From the NCBI RefSeq assembly GCF_900112045.1, contig NZ_FOJW01000006.1, positions 186,001 through 250,000 on the forward strand: 64,000 nt of DNA, given 5' to 3'. A model generated the notes under the pieces. It was given only the letters and a program-made list of their open reading frames with translations, searched no databases and was not told the origin of the DNA. Numbering within the stretch: the first letter of the stretch is position 1; the number at the start of each line of letters is the position of its first letter. Positions 52,836 through 61,981 of the stretch are shown in pieces. This stretch comes from Lentibacillus halodurans. Its GTDB lineage: Bacteria; Bacillota; Bacilli; Bacillales; Amphibacillaceae. The position numbers and the translations under genes were made by a program.

Positions 52836-53649
52836 TATTTTTCCCCCTCTGATTTCGTGACTTGGATTCAGAGGCTCTCATGGATGGAGACAGTGTTTCA
52901 CGCAAATATTTGCGTAATCCCTCCTGATCGAGATCCCGTTTTAATTCCCCGTTTTTCGTAGCAGAAATACTTCCGGTTTCCTCGGATACGACGATTGTAA
53001 TGGCATCGGTAACCTCGCTTATTCCCATTGCCGCCCGATGCCTTGTACCCAGTTCTTTTGAAATGAATGGACTTTCGGATAACGGCAAATAACAGGCAGC
53101 TGCAGAAATTTCTTCATCTTTTATGATAACTGCACCATCATGCAGTGGTGTATTCGGGGTAAATATATTCGTCAGCAATTGGTGTGTGAGCCGTCCATTA
53201 ATGGGGATGCCAGTCTCGGCATAATCACCAATGCCCGTTTCTCGTTCAATGGAGATCAGTGCACCAATGCGGCGCTTAGCCATGTACTGACAGGATTGGG
53301 CAATTGCTTCGATTTTTTGTTGCAGTATTTCCTCTTCGGATCTCGACCCTCTTGCAAAAAGATTTCCGCGGCCAAGTTGTTCCAATGCTCTTCTTAATTC
53401 AGGCTGGAATAAGATAATAATGACAACGAAACCCCAGTTAATCACCTGATTGGTCAAATATTGAATCGTATGTAATTCAAACACAATGCTGAATGCCCAA
53501 ACGAGCAGTACAACAACAATTCCCTTTAACAGCTGAATGGCCTTCGTACCCCTGATCAGCATCATTAATTTATATAAAACATACCAGACGAGAGCGATAT
53601 CTACGCCGATTCTTAACAATTCCAAAAGGTCAAATCCCCCATCAAGCAT
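52828..53649 (-). CDS. cdaA: Membrane diadenylate cyclase
   Basis: 273-aa c-di-AMP synthase. Three N-terminal helices (about 10-80) are followed by the DAC domain with NTPLHDGAVIIKDEEISAAA (DGA motif) and ELGTRHRAAMGISE (RHR motif), both complete. It makes c-di-AMP from two ATP; in Firmicutes this nucleotide controls K+ and osmolyte transport and is often essential. Start: ATG 53649 after GGAAGG; the 19-codon longer frame is rejected. The Ktr genes at 8.3-12 kb are likely physiological targets of its product. Confidence 0.95.
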   Translation of the reverse strand: MLDGGFDLLELLRIGVDIALVWYVLYKLMMLIRGTKAIQLLKGIVVVLLVWAFSIVFELHTIQYLTNQVINWGFVVIIILFQPELRRALEQLGRGNLFARGSRSEEEILQQKIEAIAQSCQYMAKRRIGALISIERETGIGDYAETGIPINGRLTHQLLTNIFTPNTPLHDGAVIIKDEEISAAACYLPLSESPFISKELGTRHRAAMGISEVTDAITIVVSEETGSISATKNGELKRDLDQEGLRKYLRETLSPSMRASESKSRNQRGKNNG

Positions 53650-53792
53650 GTTCACACTTCCTTCCGTACATGGGCTCATCTGCTTAATATGTAATATCGT
53701 TCTCATTATACCATATTATTGATGGTATCAACTATATTTATAACGTCTTAAACCATCATTTATGGAAGACCTTATCAGTAATTCCCGCATAA

Positions 53793-53833
53793 ACAAAAAA
53801 ACCCAGATAAACTCCAGGTTTTTTGTTTATCAT
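53793..53833 (-). terminator. Terminator between rsiW and cdaA
   Basis: AAAAACCTGG...CTGGGTTTTTTT stem on the minus strand just after the rsiW stop; it suggests that cdaA-cdaR-glmM also has its own promoter. Confidence 0.75.
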
Positions 53834-53840
53834 ATGCCGA

Positions 53841-54497
53841 TCAGTTTTTTAACTGGATCTGTCCAAGGGTAAAGATGCTTTCGGCCAGATCTTTCAAATG
53901 GAACCAAATCCACTCAAACACCTGATCCACCTGATACAGTTCCCCGTTTATTTCACCGGTTGAGGCCATGAGTTCTGACCCTTCCATTGTCTCATCACCA
54001 ATCAGTTCACCATTGATGAGCCTGACATTTCCGTCGACTGTTCCATCTATTCGTAAATTGCCATTTTTGACGACCAGATCCCCCGACACGGTCACACCTT
54101 CCGGAACAATAACAGTATCCCCGCGGATTTCCAGGTTCTCCTGTTTCGAAACAACCAGTTCACTATTTTGATTCCACGTTGAAAACACCCCGCCGAACAT
54201 AAAAATAAAGAAAATCGCGGCTGATACTAGAAGCGGATGTGCCTTAAACCAGCGCATATATTTAACACTTTTCTTTTCGGCAGGCAGATTTTGCATGACG
54301 TTTTGCGTGAAATTATCGGGCGCACTGATTTGACCGGTGCTTTGAACGAGTGTAATCGTACGCTTCAATTCATGGAAATGTTTTTGACATGCCTCACATT
54401 CCTCCAGATGAACACGTAATTTAGTCTCCTCTTCCTTTAAGAGTTCACCATCTAAATATTTATGCATAAGCTGTATGGCTTCTTTGTTGCAATTCAT
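53841..54497 (-). CDS. rsiW: Anti-sigma-W factor
   Basis: 218-aa single-pass membrane protein. The N-terminal zinc anti-sigma domain has H-x3-C-x2-C in VHLEECEACQKHF (about 30-42), a TM helix lies at about 89-107, and the outside part has a short repeated beta-helix-like stretch (DTVIVPEGVTVSGDLVVKNG) resembling bactofilin-type repeats. It holds sigma-W inactive until cleaved by site-1/site-2 proteases under envelope stress. It lies 14 nt behind sigW. Length matches B. subtilis RsiW. Confidence 0.9.
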   Translation of the reverse strand: MNCNKEAIQLMHKYLDGELLKEEETKLRVHLEECEACQKHFHELKRTITLVQSTGQISAPDNFTQNVMQNLPAEKKSVKYMRWFKAHPLLVSAAIFFIFMFGGVFSTWNQNSELVVSKQENLEIRGDTVIVPEGVTVSGDLVVKNGNLRIDGTVDGNVRLINGELIGDETMEGSELMASTGEINGELYQVDQVFEWIWFHLKDLAESIFTLGQIQLKN

Positions 54498-54511
54498 GAG
54501 ATCACACTCCT

Positions 54512-55075
54512 TTACACGTGACGAAGCTTTTTGCGTAAAGCCTCGCGCCCCCGGTGGATTCGGGTTTTTACCGTACCAAGCGGGATATCCAGAATCTCAC
54601 TTATTTCCTGCAGTGAAAACTCCTCTAAATATCTTAAAATGATAACACTTCGATATTTTGGCGGAAGTCCGGAAATCTCCTGTGAAATATATTCTTGAAG
54701 TTCCAGGCCTTGTACCTCTTCCTCGGGCAGCCGATTATCAGCAGCGAGCTGTGAATACATATCCAGGCCATCCGTACCTTTAATTTCGGCATCAAGATAG
54801 TAGTCCGGTTTTCGCTTCCGTATCCGATCAATCGTCAAGTTGGTTGCAATCCGATACAGCCACGTCGAGAATTTACGTTTATCATCAAATGAATGAATGT
54901 TGACATATGCGCGAATGAACGTTTCCTGGCCAATGTCCTCTGCTTCATGCGCATTGCCTAGCATCCGGTAGCAATGCTGATAAATTTTATGCTGATAAAA
55001 GGATACAACATCTTCATAAGCTGTCTGATCCCCGCGTTTAACCTGTTTGATTTTCTCCTTGATCATCGAGTCCAT
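54512..55075 (-). CDS. sigW: ECF sigma factor sigma-W
   Basis: 187-aa ECF sigma factor. Region 2 is HEAEDIGQETFIRAYVNIHS with FSTWLYRIATNLTIDRIRKR, and region 4 is LPPKYRSVIILRYLEEFSLQ with IPLGTVKTRIHRGREALRK. Start: ATG 55075 after GGAGGT gives the usual SigW length; the longer frame is rejected. Sigma-W drives resistance to cell-wall antibiotics, bacteriocins and membrane stress. A near-perfect sigma-W promoter lies upstream (55110-55136), so it activates itself. Confidence 0.94.
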   Translation of the reverse strand: MDSMIKEKIKQVKRGDQTAYEDVVSFYQHKIYQHCYRMLGNAHEAEDIGQETFIRAYVNIHSFDDKRKFSTWLYRIATNLTIDRIRKRKPDYYLDAEIKGTDGLDMYSQLAADNRLPEEEVQGLELQEYISQEISGLPPKYRSVIILRYLEEFSLQEISEILDIPLGTVKTRIHRGREALRKKLRHV

Positions 55076-55109
55076 CGTTTTACCTCCGCTTACCATGCGG
55101 TATTAACCT

Positions 55110-55136
55110 TACGAACTCATCCCATGTAAGGTTTCA
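55110..55136 (-). promoter_or_regulatory. Sigma-W autoregulatory promoter
   Basis: On the minus strand TGAAAC (plus 55131-55136), 17-nt spacer, CGTA (55110-55113), about 35 bp upstream of the sigW start. This fits the sigma-W consensus TGAAAC-N16/17-CGTA. Confidence 0.88.
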
Positions 55137-55298
55137 AAATTTTATATCTAAAATGAAATGCTGTCCCATTATGATCCAATTGGGTATTTTCATAATACAA
55201 TTATACTAGAATAGGGGAAGTTTTTGGGGGTAATTATTCATATGGTTAGAAAAAATGTTAGTCCCATCGTGACATGCTTGCATATCGTGATGAAGCAT

Positions 55299-55338
55299 TA
55301 AAAAGACATCCAAAAAAATAAAGTGGATGTCTTTTTTG
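55299..55338. terminator. Bidirectional terminator after the arginase gene
   Basis: AAAAAGACATCCA / TGGATGTCTTTTTT with T-runs on both strands. Confidence 0.88.
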
Positions 55339-55383
55339 GCAACTTAGGGGCACGGCCAGGTCTGGCGACAGTTTTACTGCCTG

Positions 55384-56286
55384 CTATTTCAACTTTTCGC
55401 CGAATAATGATCCGATCAACCCGACGGCCATTGTTGCTGTTTTATTTTTATCATCAAGAATTGGATTCACTTCAACAAATTCAGCTGACGTTAAAATATC
55501 TGCTTCTGACAGCATTTCCATGGCCAGATGACTTTCACGGTAAGAAAGTCCACCAATGACTGGCGTGCCAACACCAGGGGCTTCTTCAGGATCCAAGCCA
55601 TCCAAATCAAGACTTAAATGAACGCCATCTGTCTGTTCTTTCAGGTAATCAATTGTTTCTGCCATCACTCGTGACATCCCCAGCCGGTCGATTTCATGCA
55701 TGGAGTACACGGTGATCCCCTTTTCCCGGATCAGTTCCTTTTCTCCCGGGTCAAGTGATCGGGCTCCAACAATGACAATATTTTCAGGTTTGATTTTGGG
55801 TGTATAGTCCAATATATTGGCAAGTCTTTCGTGACCAATACCAAGGTTTACTGCAAGCGGCATCCCATGTATATTGCCAGATGGTGATGTCTCCCCGGAA
55901 TTCAGATCGCCATGCGCATCATACCAGATAACTCCCAGGTTATCGTAATGTTTCGCGATGCCTGCCAGGCTGCCGATTGCTATACTGTGATCACCGCCCA
56001 AAACTAGCGGGAAACGATCTTTGCCTATTTGCTCATCTACCCATTCTGCAAGCTGTCGATTGCTGTCTGATACTTGCTGCAGGTTGCGCAAATTCCCATC
56101 CTGCACATGATCTTTTTCGTCCGGACGCGAAACCGGCACATCCCCCAAATCATTAATGTTATATTTCAGATTTTCCAACCTTTCTGTCACACCTGCATAA
56201 CGAATGGCACTTGGACCCATGTCAACCCCGCGGCGGTTTTGACCCAGATCCATGGGTACGCCAATAATAGACATATTTTTTTGCAT
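55384..56286 (-). CDS. rocF: Arginase
   Basis: 300-aa ureohydrolase splitting arginine to ornithine and urea. The binuclear Mn site is complete: GGDHSIAIG, WYDAHGDLNS, and LDLDGLDPEEAPGVGTPV. The N-terminal VPMDLGQNRRGVDMGPSAIR is typical of RocF-type arginases and separates it from agmatinases. Start: ATG 56286 behind GAGGAGG. It lies upstream of sigW on the same strand, as in several other Bacillaceae, with its own terminator between. Confidence 0.93.
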   Translation of the reverse strand: MQKNMSIIGVPMDLGQNRRGVDMGPSAIRYAGVTERLENLKYNINDLGDVPVSRPDEKDHVQDGNLRNLQQVSDSNRQLAEWVDEQIGKDRFPLVLGGDHSIAIGSLAGIAKHYDNLGVIWYDAHGDLNSGETSPSGNIHGMPLAVNLGIGHERLANILDYTPKIKPENIVIVGARSLDPGEKELIREKGITVYSMHEIDRLGMSRVMAETIDYLKEQTDGVHLSLDLDGLDPEEAPGVGTPVIGGLSYRESHLAMEMLSEADILTSAEFVEVNPILDDKNKTATMAVGLIGSLFGEKLK

Positions 56287-56530
56287 AGAATAGCCTCCTC
56301 TGTCTTCTATTGTAGTCAAAAAGTGAACGATGACTCAACTCGACATGAAGATGCATATATATACATATTTCAGAGATTGACAGACATTAATGGAGCATTA
56401 TCAGGTGAATTGACTCCCCATTTCGATTTCCATTGTTCATTAAAAGCAATATTGCCGAACAGTATGACGGTGTTCATTTCGCCACCCCCATTAAATCAAA
56501 TAATTTGATTAATATGAGAGGTGAATAAAC

Positions 56531-56879
56531 ATGTGTTCAGCAACAGCTGACTTACAAGATACTTTTAAACATTACGAAAAGACCTTTAAAGCGTTAGCAG
56601 ATGAAAAAAGATTGCAATTACTTAATCTGTTAGCTAGTTCTCCTAACAATTGTGTCTGTGATTTGGCAGAAGAAATGGGAATGGCTCAATCCAAGCTTTC
56701 CTATCATCTGAAAATACTGTTACAGGCAAATTTGATTATTCAAGATAAAAGGGGAACCTGGAGTTATTATTCCTTAAATCATCAAGAAATAATATAGTGT
56801 TTTGTCGGAGGAGCTTTGCTGCTTATTTCGCAAAGGCAATGAACAAACAACAGATGAAAGTTATTCTTGCCCCAAATAA
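56531..56879 (+). pseudogene. ArsR-family repressor with a late frameshift
   Basis: From ATG 56531 (GAGGTG site) the first 88 codons encode a normal ArsR winged helix (ALADEKRLQLLNLLASSP, NNCVCDLAEEMGMAQSKLSYH, RGTWSYYSLNHQE). The frame then stops at 56797. Shifting by one base near 56790 continues as VLSEELCCLFRKGNEQTTDE to a stop at 56879, the expected C-terminus with its CC pair. A one-base insertion in ATAATATAGT explains this. The N-terminal domain may still be made and fold; a sequencing error is possible. Confidence 0.75.
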
Positions 56880-56893
56880 GTTTCAAATACTGA

Positions 56894-57139
56894 GAACCTT
56901 TATCAAATCTTCCACAAATCAAGGCAAATGTAATTTACAATGCGGAAGTATTAGACATAACTAAGAAGAATATCGATAAAATGAAATCTCTTTCACGTAA
57001 TCAACTACCCTTCGTACTATATGTGCGCGTAAACGGGTCCGTTGAAAAAATAAAATCTAAAGCAATTATTGATGCTTCTGGTACTTGGAACAATCCGAAC
57101 CCTCCATTTGCAGAGGCATTTGGAAATCTGAGAAACTAA
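56894..57139 (+). pseudogene. Remnant of an FAD/NAD(P)-binding monooxygenase-like flavoprotein
   Basis: The frame reads EPLSNLPQIKANVIYNAEVL and then AIIDASGTWNNPNPPFAEA before a stop. The A-x-x-DA(S/T)GTW-x-x-PNP block is typical of SidA/ArsO-like flavoproteins that often follow arsR genes. The N-terminal GxGxxG domain and all of the C-terminal half are absent. It supports the view that an arsenic-type operon has decayed here. Confidence 0.65.
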
Positions 57140-57176
57140 TGAGCGTAAACATAGCCTTTACTTTACTGAACGAAAT

Positions 57177-57214
57177 AAAAAGCAGGGCATGTTTCCATTC
57201 TGTGACATGACCTG
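57177..57214 (-). terminator. Terminator of the mvaD-mvaK2 unit
   Basis: ACAGGTCATGT...ACATGCCCTG stem on the minus strand followed by CTTTTTA. Confidence 0.8.
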
Positions 57215-57215
57215 T

Positions 57216-58322
57216 TTATATTACTATTGCTCCAGCTTCATTTGACATGATATCCAATGTTTGAATACCTGCTTCTTTCCAGGCTTCCATCAGATGTTCA
57301 GCTTGCTCTTTTGATGGCAAAAAGGCAATCCCGCAGTCGCCGCCGCCAGCACCTGATGGTTTTCCGGCTCCGCCATGCTCTTCGGCAAGATCACACAATG
57401 TTTTCAGAAGAGGGGTTTCAATTTCCGCACCAGCGTTTTTCCCTACTTCGGCCAACGCGTGCCGATTTTTCCTTATCCCTTCAAAAATCAGTGAAGAATT
57501 TTCATACCTCATCCCATTTAAAAACGTGTGTACCGCTTCTTCGCTGTTAGTCAGAAACTGCTGATACAAAGTAGAATCAGTCTTATTCAACGCGGAAATT
57601 TTTTCAACTAATTTAGGTGTAGAAGCAGGTGAGCCGGTCCACCCGATACACATGTATATATGATCCGGGAGTTTTAGTGGATCGGCAGAAAAATAACGCC
57701 AGTCTGTATTTACAAGCTCCGTGATACTGTCAGCTGTCAAATATGCTTCTTTCAGCCAGTCCGCCTGAAATGATGCATACTCGAGCCATCCGCCATAGGA
57801 AGAAGCAGCAACATCAGCACCTGACCCGCTCCCTTGTGTCTTCACATGGGCGATAGCGGCCAGTTTGAAAATCAACGAATCAGACGGTTTTTCTGGAAGA
57901 AATTGATGCAGCATAGCCGCTACTACAGACGTAACAACCGCAGCACTTGAACCCAAACCATATTTCCTGCCTGACACATCATCCAGTTCACTGCGGATAG
58001 CAAGGTGAAAAGGGGACGGTGTCAGATGATTTTCGCCTAAATATCGATAGACAGTGGTCATCGCTTCTTCCACAAACTGCACGCGTTTGTCATTCGTTTT
58101 GATATGGACAGTATTTGATTCATATTGCCATTCCATATCATTCAGATCAAACGATTCCAGTGAAAGACGATTTTCCCTGCCTTCACAGATGGTTGCAAAA
58201 ACAAATCGGTTAACCGCCGTCACAACTAATTTCTGATATTTTTCAAGTACCGCAAACTCACCTGCAATCATTAATTTGCCAGGGACTTGTACTGTTAATG
58301 ATGAATCAGGCAATATATTCAA
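57216..58322 (-). CDS. mvaK2: Phosphomevalonate kinase
   Basis: 368-aa GHMP kinase converting mevalonate-5-P to mevalonate-5-PP. N-terminal VQVPGKLMIAGEFAVLEKYQ, the GHMP phosphate loop RKYGLGSSAAVVTSVVAAM at about 130, and the C-terminal GKPSGAGGGDCGIAFLPS loop. The EFAVLE and GKPSGAGGGDC blocks distinguish it from mevalonate kinase. It starts 3 nt after mvaD ends (same strand), so the two are translationally close. Length matches bacterial phosphomevalonate kinases. Confidence 0.92.
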   Translation of the reverse strand: MNILPDSSLTVQVPGKLMIAGEFAVLEKYQKLVVTAVNRFVFATICEGRENRLSLESFDLNDMEWQYESNTVHIKTNDKRVQFVEEAMTTVYRYLGENHLTPSPFHLAIRSELDDVSGRKYGLGSSAAVVTSVVAAMLHQFLPEKPSDSLIFKLAAIAHVKTQGSGSGADVAASSYGGWLEYASFQADWLKEAYLTADSITELVNTDWRYFSADPLKLPDHIYMCIGWTGSPASTPKLVEKISALNKTDSTLYQQFLTNSEEAVHTFLNGMRYENSSLIFEGIRKNRHALAEVGKNAGAEIETPLLKTLCDLAEEHGGAGKPSGAGGGDCGIAFLPSKEQAEHLMEAWKEAGIQTLDIMSNEAGAIVI

Positions 58323-58325
58323 CTC

Positions 58326-59303
58326 CTAAATGTAGGATACGCCTTGACCGGGACGGCTTACCGTAACATCATGAACACCGGGTATTCCAAGAAGTGTGCT
58401 CCGGATCGTCTCCTCTTGTTCAGGCAAATATAGAACTTTCACATTTGGTCCGGCGTCGATCGTAAAAAAGACTGGTACACCAGCTTCCCGTAAATCCTGA
58501 ACAGCTTCCATGATCGAAAAAGTGGTGCTTTGCCAGTAGCTAAATGGCGGGCTTGCTGCCAATGTTGTCGCATGCATTCTGAGACAGTTTGCTTCAGCTA
58601 TTACGCCTACTTTTTCAAAATCTTTATGGGCAATGCCATCTTTTATGGCCGCCAGATCATCCGGAATACTATCCACCCAGGCGGGATAATAAGAAGATGT
58701 TTCAACCGTTCGCCTCATGCCTTCCCTGCTTAATACTTTCTTCTCGGCCGAGGATAAAATAACGGCTGCAACCCTGATATCCCAATGATCTGCAGGTGCG
58801 ATCGGAACAGCATATGAGTCTGAACCATCAGCCTTTATGCCCTTCTCCCATTCGACAAAACCGCCATAAATCGACCGGCAGGCAGATCCGGACCCATGCC
58901 TTGTCATGATGGACAGTTGCTGTTCATTGACTGGTAAATCGATCGCCTTAGCCGTAGCCGCAGCCAAAGCAGCGAACCCAGACGCCGATGATGCGAATCC
59001 GGCTGCTGTCGGGACATGGTTGGTTGAATGAATTTCGGCAAAAGCATCCGGTCTCCCTGCCGCCTGTCGAATACGATCAAGAAATGCGGTAACCCGCCTA
59101 TATTCTGCTCCTTCAACCAAACGGTCATTCAAGTAAAAACGATCCGCTGTCAAGTTTTCCTGAAATTCGACGGCCGTTGTTGTGTAAAAGCCATCCAATG
59201 TTAAGGACAGGCTGTTGTTCATTGGAAGGATTAACGATTCATCACGTTTTCCCCAATATTTAATAAGGGCAATATTTGTATGGGCTTTTGCTGCAGCTTT
59301 CAT
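58326..59303 (-). CDS. mvaD: Diphosphomevalonate decarboxylase
   Basis: 325-aa GHMP-family enzyme making isopentenyl diphosphate. MKAAAKAHTNIALIKYWGKR at the start, the P-loop AAGFASSASGFAALAAATAK, GSGSACRSIYGGFVEW near 145-160, and FFTIDAGPNVKVLYLP (catalytic Asp) near the end are all diagnostic. Start: ATG 59303 behind AAGGGG; a 30-codon longer frame is rejected. It has its own promoter (59424-59451) and is followed by mvaK2. Confidence 0.94.
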   Translation of the reverse strand: MKAAAKAHTNIALIKYWGKRDESLILPMNNSLSLTLDGFYTTTAVEFQENLTADRFYLNDRLVEGAEYRRVTAFLDRIRQAAGRPDAFAEIHSTNHVPTAAGFASSASGFAALAAATAKAIDLPVNEQQLSIMTRHGSGSACRSIYGGFVEWEKGIKADGSDSYAVPIAPADHWDIRVAAVILSSAEKKVLSREGMRRTVETSSYYPAWVDSIPDDLAAIKDGIAHKDFEKVGVIAEANCLRMHATTLAASPPFSYWQSTTFSIMEAVQDLREAGVPVFFTIDAGPNVKVLYLPEQEETIRSTLLGIPGVHDVTVSRPGQGVSYI

Positions 59304-59423
59304 ATGACACCCCTTGACTTCGCGGAAGTTATTTAGAAAACCTCGAAGCTCGTATCGCCTTAAAGTGAGTACGAACTTTTTCTTGTAAGCCACCCATCAA
59401 TTATAAGCTCGGCATCGCCTTCC

Positions 59424-59451
59424 CTTATAGCAGGTGCACTTATAAAGTCAA
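59424..59451 (-). promoter_or_regulatory. Promoter of mvaD-mvaK2
   Basis: On the minus strand TTGACT (59446-59451), 16-nt spacer, TATAAG (59424-59429), directly after the mvaK1 terminator. Confidence 0.65.
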
Positions 59452-59476
59452 CCATACGTTACATTCCAGACGTTAC

Positions 59477-59522
59477 AAAAAATGAGGTAAAATGACATTT
59501 AAGTCTGCGAGTCATTTTACCT
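59477..59522 (-). terminator. Terminator of the mvaA-mvaK1 unit
   Basis: AGGTAAAATGAC / GTCATTTTACCT perfect 12-bp stem followed on the minus strand by CATTTTTTG. Confidence 0.9.
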
Positions 59523-59541
59523 TTATTATATACACATTTCG

Positions 59542-60507
59542 TTAGTCTGTTTTCCTTTTCAATGAGAAGGACCATACAGCGTGTGCACCAATTCTTCGTA
59601 ACTTTTCACACAGCTGTTTGGAATGCATCTCATTTTGGGCGAGCGCGATGACACAGCCACCGTTACCCCCGCCAGTCAGTTTAGCACCCAAGGCACCTTC
59701 CTGCCGGGCAAAATAAATTAGCCTGTTCAACCCTGCATCACTGACACCAAGTGCTTCCAATTCCTTTTGTGCCTCATTCAGCAGTTGACCCAGCAAATGT
59801 TTACTCGCCGTTTCCAGTGCATTTCTGGCACGATGCGTTATTTCGCCAAGCCGGTCCAATTTGGACTGTATTCTTTTTGGCGCAGATCTTATCAATTTCG
59901 TCACCGATTCAACAGCCAAACGTGTATCACCCATTCTGCCGGAATCTGCAACAATAAAATGAAAGTCACCTTCAGGCTCAATCAGGTCAATTGGTTCTTC
60001 TTTCTTATACCAAATCGGAAGCTCGGACGTGATGGTCAGTGTATCGATTCCGCTTGGTTCCCCGTGGGCATGCTTTTCTGAAATGTCCGCAAGCTTCAAT
60101 ATATCTTCCATTTTATAATTCTCTTCAGCATATGAAAAAAGCGCACGAATGACCGCAATAGCAACTGAGGCACTTGATCCCAGTCCTTTTCCCGGTGGTA
60201 TGGATGATTTAATCCGGATCAACAGATCTTCACATGGCATATCAAGGTGTTCCAATGTAGCCTCAATACAAGAGGTCAGTCCGTTTAACGATTCAGGTGC
60301 TGCGTCAATTGGTCCATGATAAAACGTGCTGTCAATCTTCACGGAACCTGGAACATAATCGATAACCGCCTCCACCCCTACTAACGGAAAAGGGAGTGAA
60401 ATGGCAGGCTGTCCGTGTACAACGGCATGTTCTCCGATTAGAATCAACTTGCTATGAGCTACACCGATAGCTGTTTGTACTGACGTTGTTGCCTTTTCTA
60501 CATTCAT
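59542..60507 (-). CDS. mvaK1: Mevalonate kinase
   Basis: 321-aa GHMP kinase. SKLILIGEHAVVHGQPAISL at about 19-38, the P-loop PPGKGLGSSASVAIAVIRAL at about 105-124, EKHAHGEPSGIDTLT, and C-terminal GAKLTGGGNGGCVIALA. It phosphorylates mevalonate at O5. It overlaps the mvaA stop by 4 nt (ATGA), so translation is coupled. The terminator behind it ends the unit. Confidence 0.93.
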   Translation of the reverse strand: MNVEKATTSVQTAIGVAHSKLILIGEHAVVHGQPAISLPFPLVGVEAVIDYVPGSVKIDSTFYHGPIDAAPESLNGLTSCIEATLEHLDMPCEDLLIRIKSSIPPGKGLGSSASVAIAVIRALFSYAEENYKMEDILKLADISEKHAHGEPSGIDTLTITSELPIWYKKEEPIDLIEPEGDFHFIVADSGRMGDTRLAVESVTKLIRSAPKRIQSKLDRLGEITHRARNALETASKHLLGQLLNEAQKELEALGVSDAGLNRLIYFARQEGALGAKLTGGGNGGCVIALAQNEMHSKQLCEKLRRIGAHAVWSFSLKRKTD

Positions 60508-61793
60508 TTTTTATATTCTTCCACCAATTCTTTTGCTTTTCCGACACGGATTTCTTTTTCTTCAATTAACCGTTGTGAAATCATATCAATCATCTCCCCT
60601 GTAGCTCCTGCTGCAATGGCAACAGAACGAGAATGTAATGCCATGTGTCCCTTCTGGATTCCATCTGTTGCTAACGCTTTTAAAGCACCAAGATTTTGCG
60701 CAAGCCCAACAGCTACAATGACTTGACCAAGCTCCTGTGCAGAGTTTACATTTAACATTTTGTGGGCAAGTTTCGCGATCGGATGAACATTGATGGAACC
60801 ACCTACCGTCCCGACCGACATCGGCAATTCCAATTCACCGATCAAGTTTCCCTGCTCGTCCCTGGACCAGGTTGTCATGGATGTGTACATGCCTTCACGT
60901 GCAGCATGAGCATGAGCACCAGCCTCTACCGCACGCCAGTCATTTCCAGTCGCAATCACAACCGGGTCGATACCATTCATAATCCCCTTATTATGGGTCA
61001 CAGCACGGTACGGATCAGATGCCGCAAATTCGTAAGCATGGATCACCCCGTCACGCACTTGTTCACCGGAAAAATCACCTGTCTGCAGCAAATCCGGTGG
61101 AATAACACATCGCGCACGTGCCAGACAACGATCAGGATAATTGGAAAGAATGCGCAAATATACTTTTCCGCCAGTCAATTCCTCGATGACAGGAGCCAGT
61201 GATTCCGCCATTGTATTGATAATGTTGGCACCCATGGCATCACATGTATCGACGTAAAGATGAATGATAAGCATTTGTCCGTATTTGGCGTCCGATGCTT
61301 CATTTAAGATCCTGACTTCCAGATCCTCAGCTCCGCCACCTCTGTTCACTAAACTGGGGTATGCATTATTTGCGGCGTCAATCAACGTATCTTTTTCCTG
61401 TAAAACTGCTTCTTTTACTGCGTAAAAATCAGAGCAGCCGACAACCTGTATTTGACCAGTCATGACACGACCAGTTGTTTCAGTTGTGAATCCGCCAGCA
61501 TTCCTGACAATTTTTGCAATATGACTTGCTGAAGCCACGACAGACGGCTCCTCGATTGCCATTGGTATACAATAGTCCTTCCCGTTTATCTGGAAATTCA
61601 ATCCCAACCCTAAAGGGAGCGGAAACGTTCCAATCACATTTTCTATCATGTTATCAGCTGTATCTGTTGGCAGCGGTTCTTTTGAAAATAAATATTCCGT
61701 ATCGTCATCGGTAAACATGTCCATTGTGGTAAGCAATTGCCTGCGTTCTTCAACCGTCATATTATAAAAGCCAGGAATTCTGGAAGTTTCCAT
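60504..61793 (-). CDS. mvaA: Hydroxymethylglutaryl-CoA reductase, class II
   Basis: 429-aa enzyme. Substrate region ENVIGTFPLPLGLGLNFQIN (about 52-71), the MAIEEPSVVASASHIAK block with catalytic Glu, VDTCDAMGANIINTM (dinucleotide-binding helix), GTVGGSINVHP and the catalytic His in GHMALHSRSVAIAAGA near 385. Class II by length and motif, like S. aureus MvaA. Although often named degradative, with the kinases here its likely role is biosynthesis of mevalonate. HMG-CoA synthase (mvaS) and IPP isomerase are not in the window. AAAGGATG site before ATG 61793. Confidence 0.94.
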   Translation of the reverse strand: METSRIPGFYNMTVEERRQLLTTMDMFTDDDTEYLFSKEPLPTDTADNMIENVIGTFPLPLGLGLNFQINGKDYCIPMAIEEPSVVASASHIAKIVRNAGGFTTETTGRVMTGQIQVVGCSDFYAVKEAVLQEKDTLIDAANNAYPSLVNRGGGAEDLEVRILNEASDAKYGQMLIIHLYVDTCDAMGANIINTMAESLAPVIEELTGGKVYLRILSNYPDRCLARARCVIPPDLLQTGDFSGEQVRDGVIHAYEFAASDPYRAVTHNKGIMNGIDPVVIATGNDWRAVEAGAHAHAAREGMYTSMTTWSRDEQGNLIGELELPMSVGTVGGSINVHPIAKLAHKMLNVNSAQELGQVIVAVGLAQNLGALKALATDGIQKGHMALHSRSVAIAAGATGEMIDMISQRLIEEKEIRVGKAKELVEEYKK

Positions 61794-61894
61794 ACCAATT
61801 CATCCTTTTATAATCATTATGAATATGTGAATGTCACTGTAATTGATAATAAATTTACTGTTTCTATTATGTAAAAAAACAGGATAAAATGCAA

Positions 61895-61932
61895 ATAAAC
61901 AAGGCTGTCAACATCATAACAACCTTGTTTAT
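61895..61932 (-). terminator. Terminator downstream of tRNA-Lys
   Basis: ATAAACAAGG-TGT / ACA-CCTTGTTTAT stem; the T-rich TTTGCATTTT follows on the minus strand. Confidence 0.7.
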
Positions 61933-61981
61933 ACACTGATTATTGTCTGTTATGTAATTATGCTAACATACTATGGTCTGA

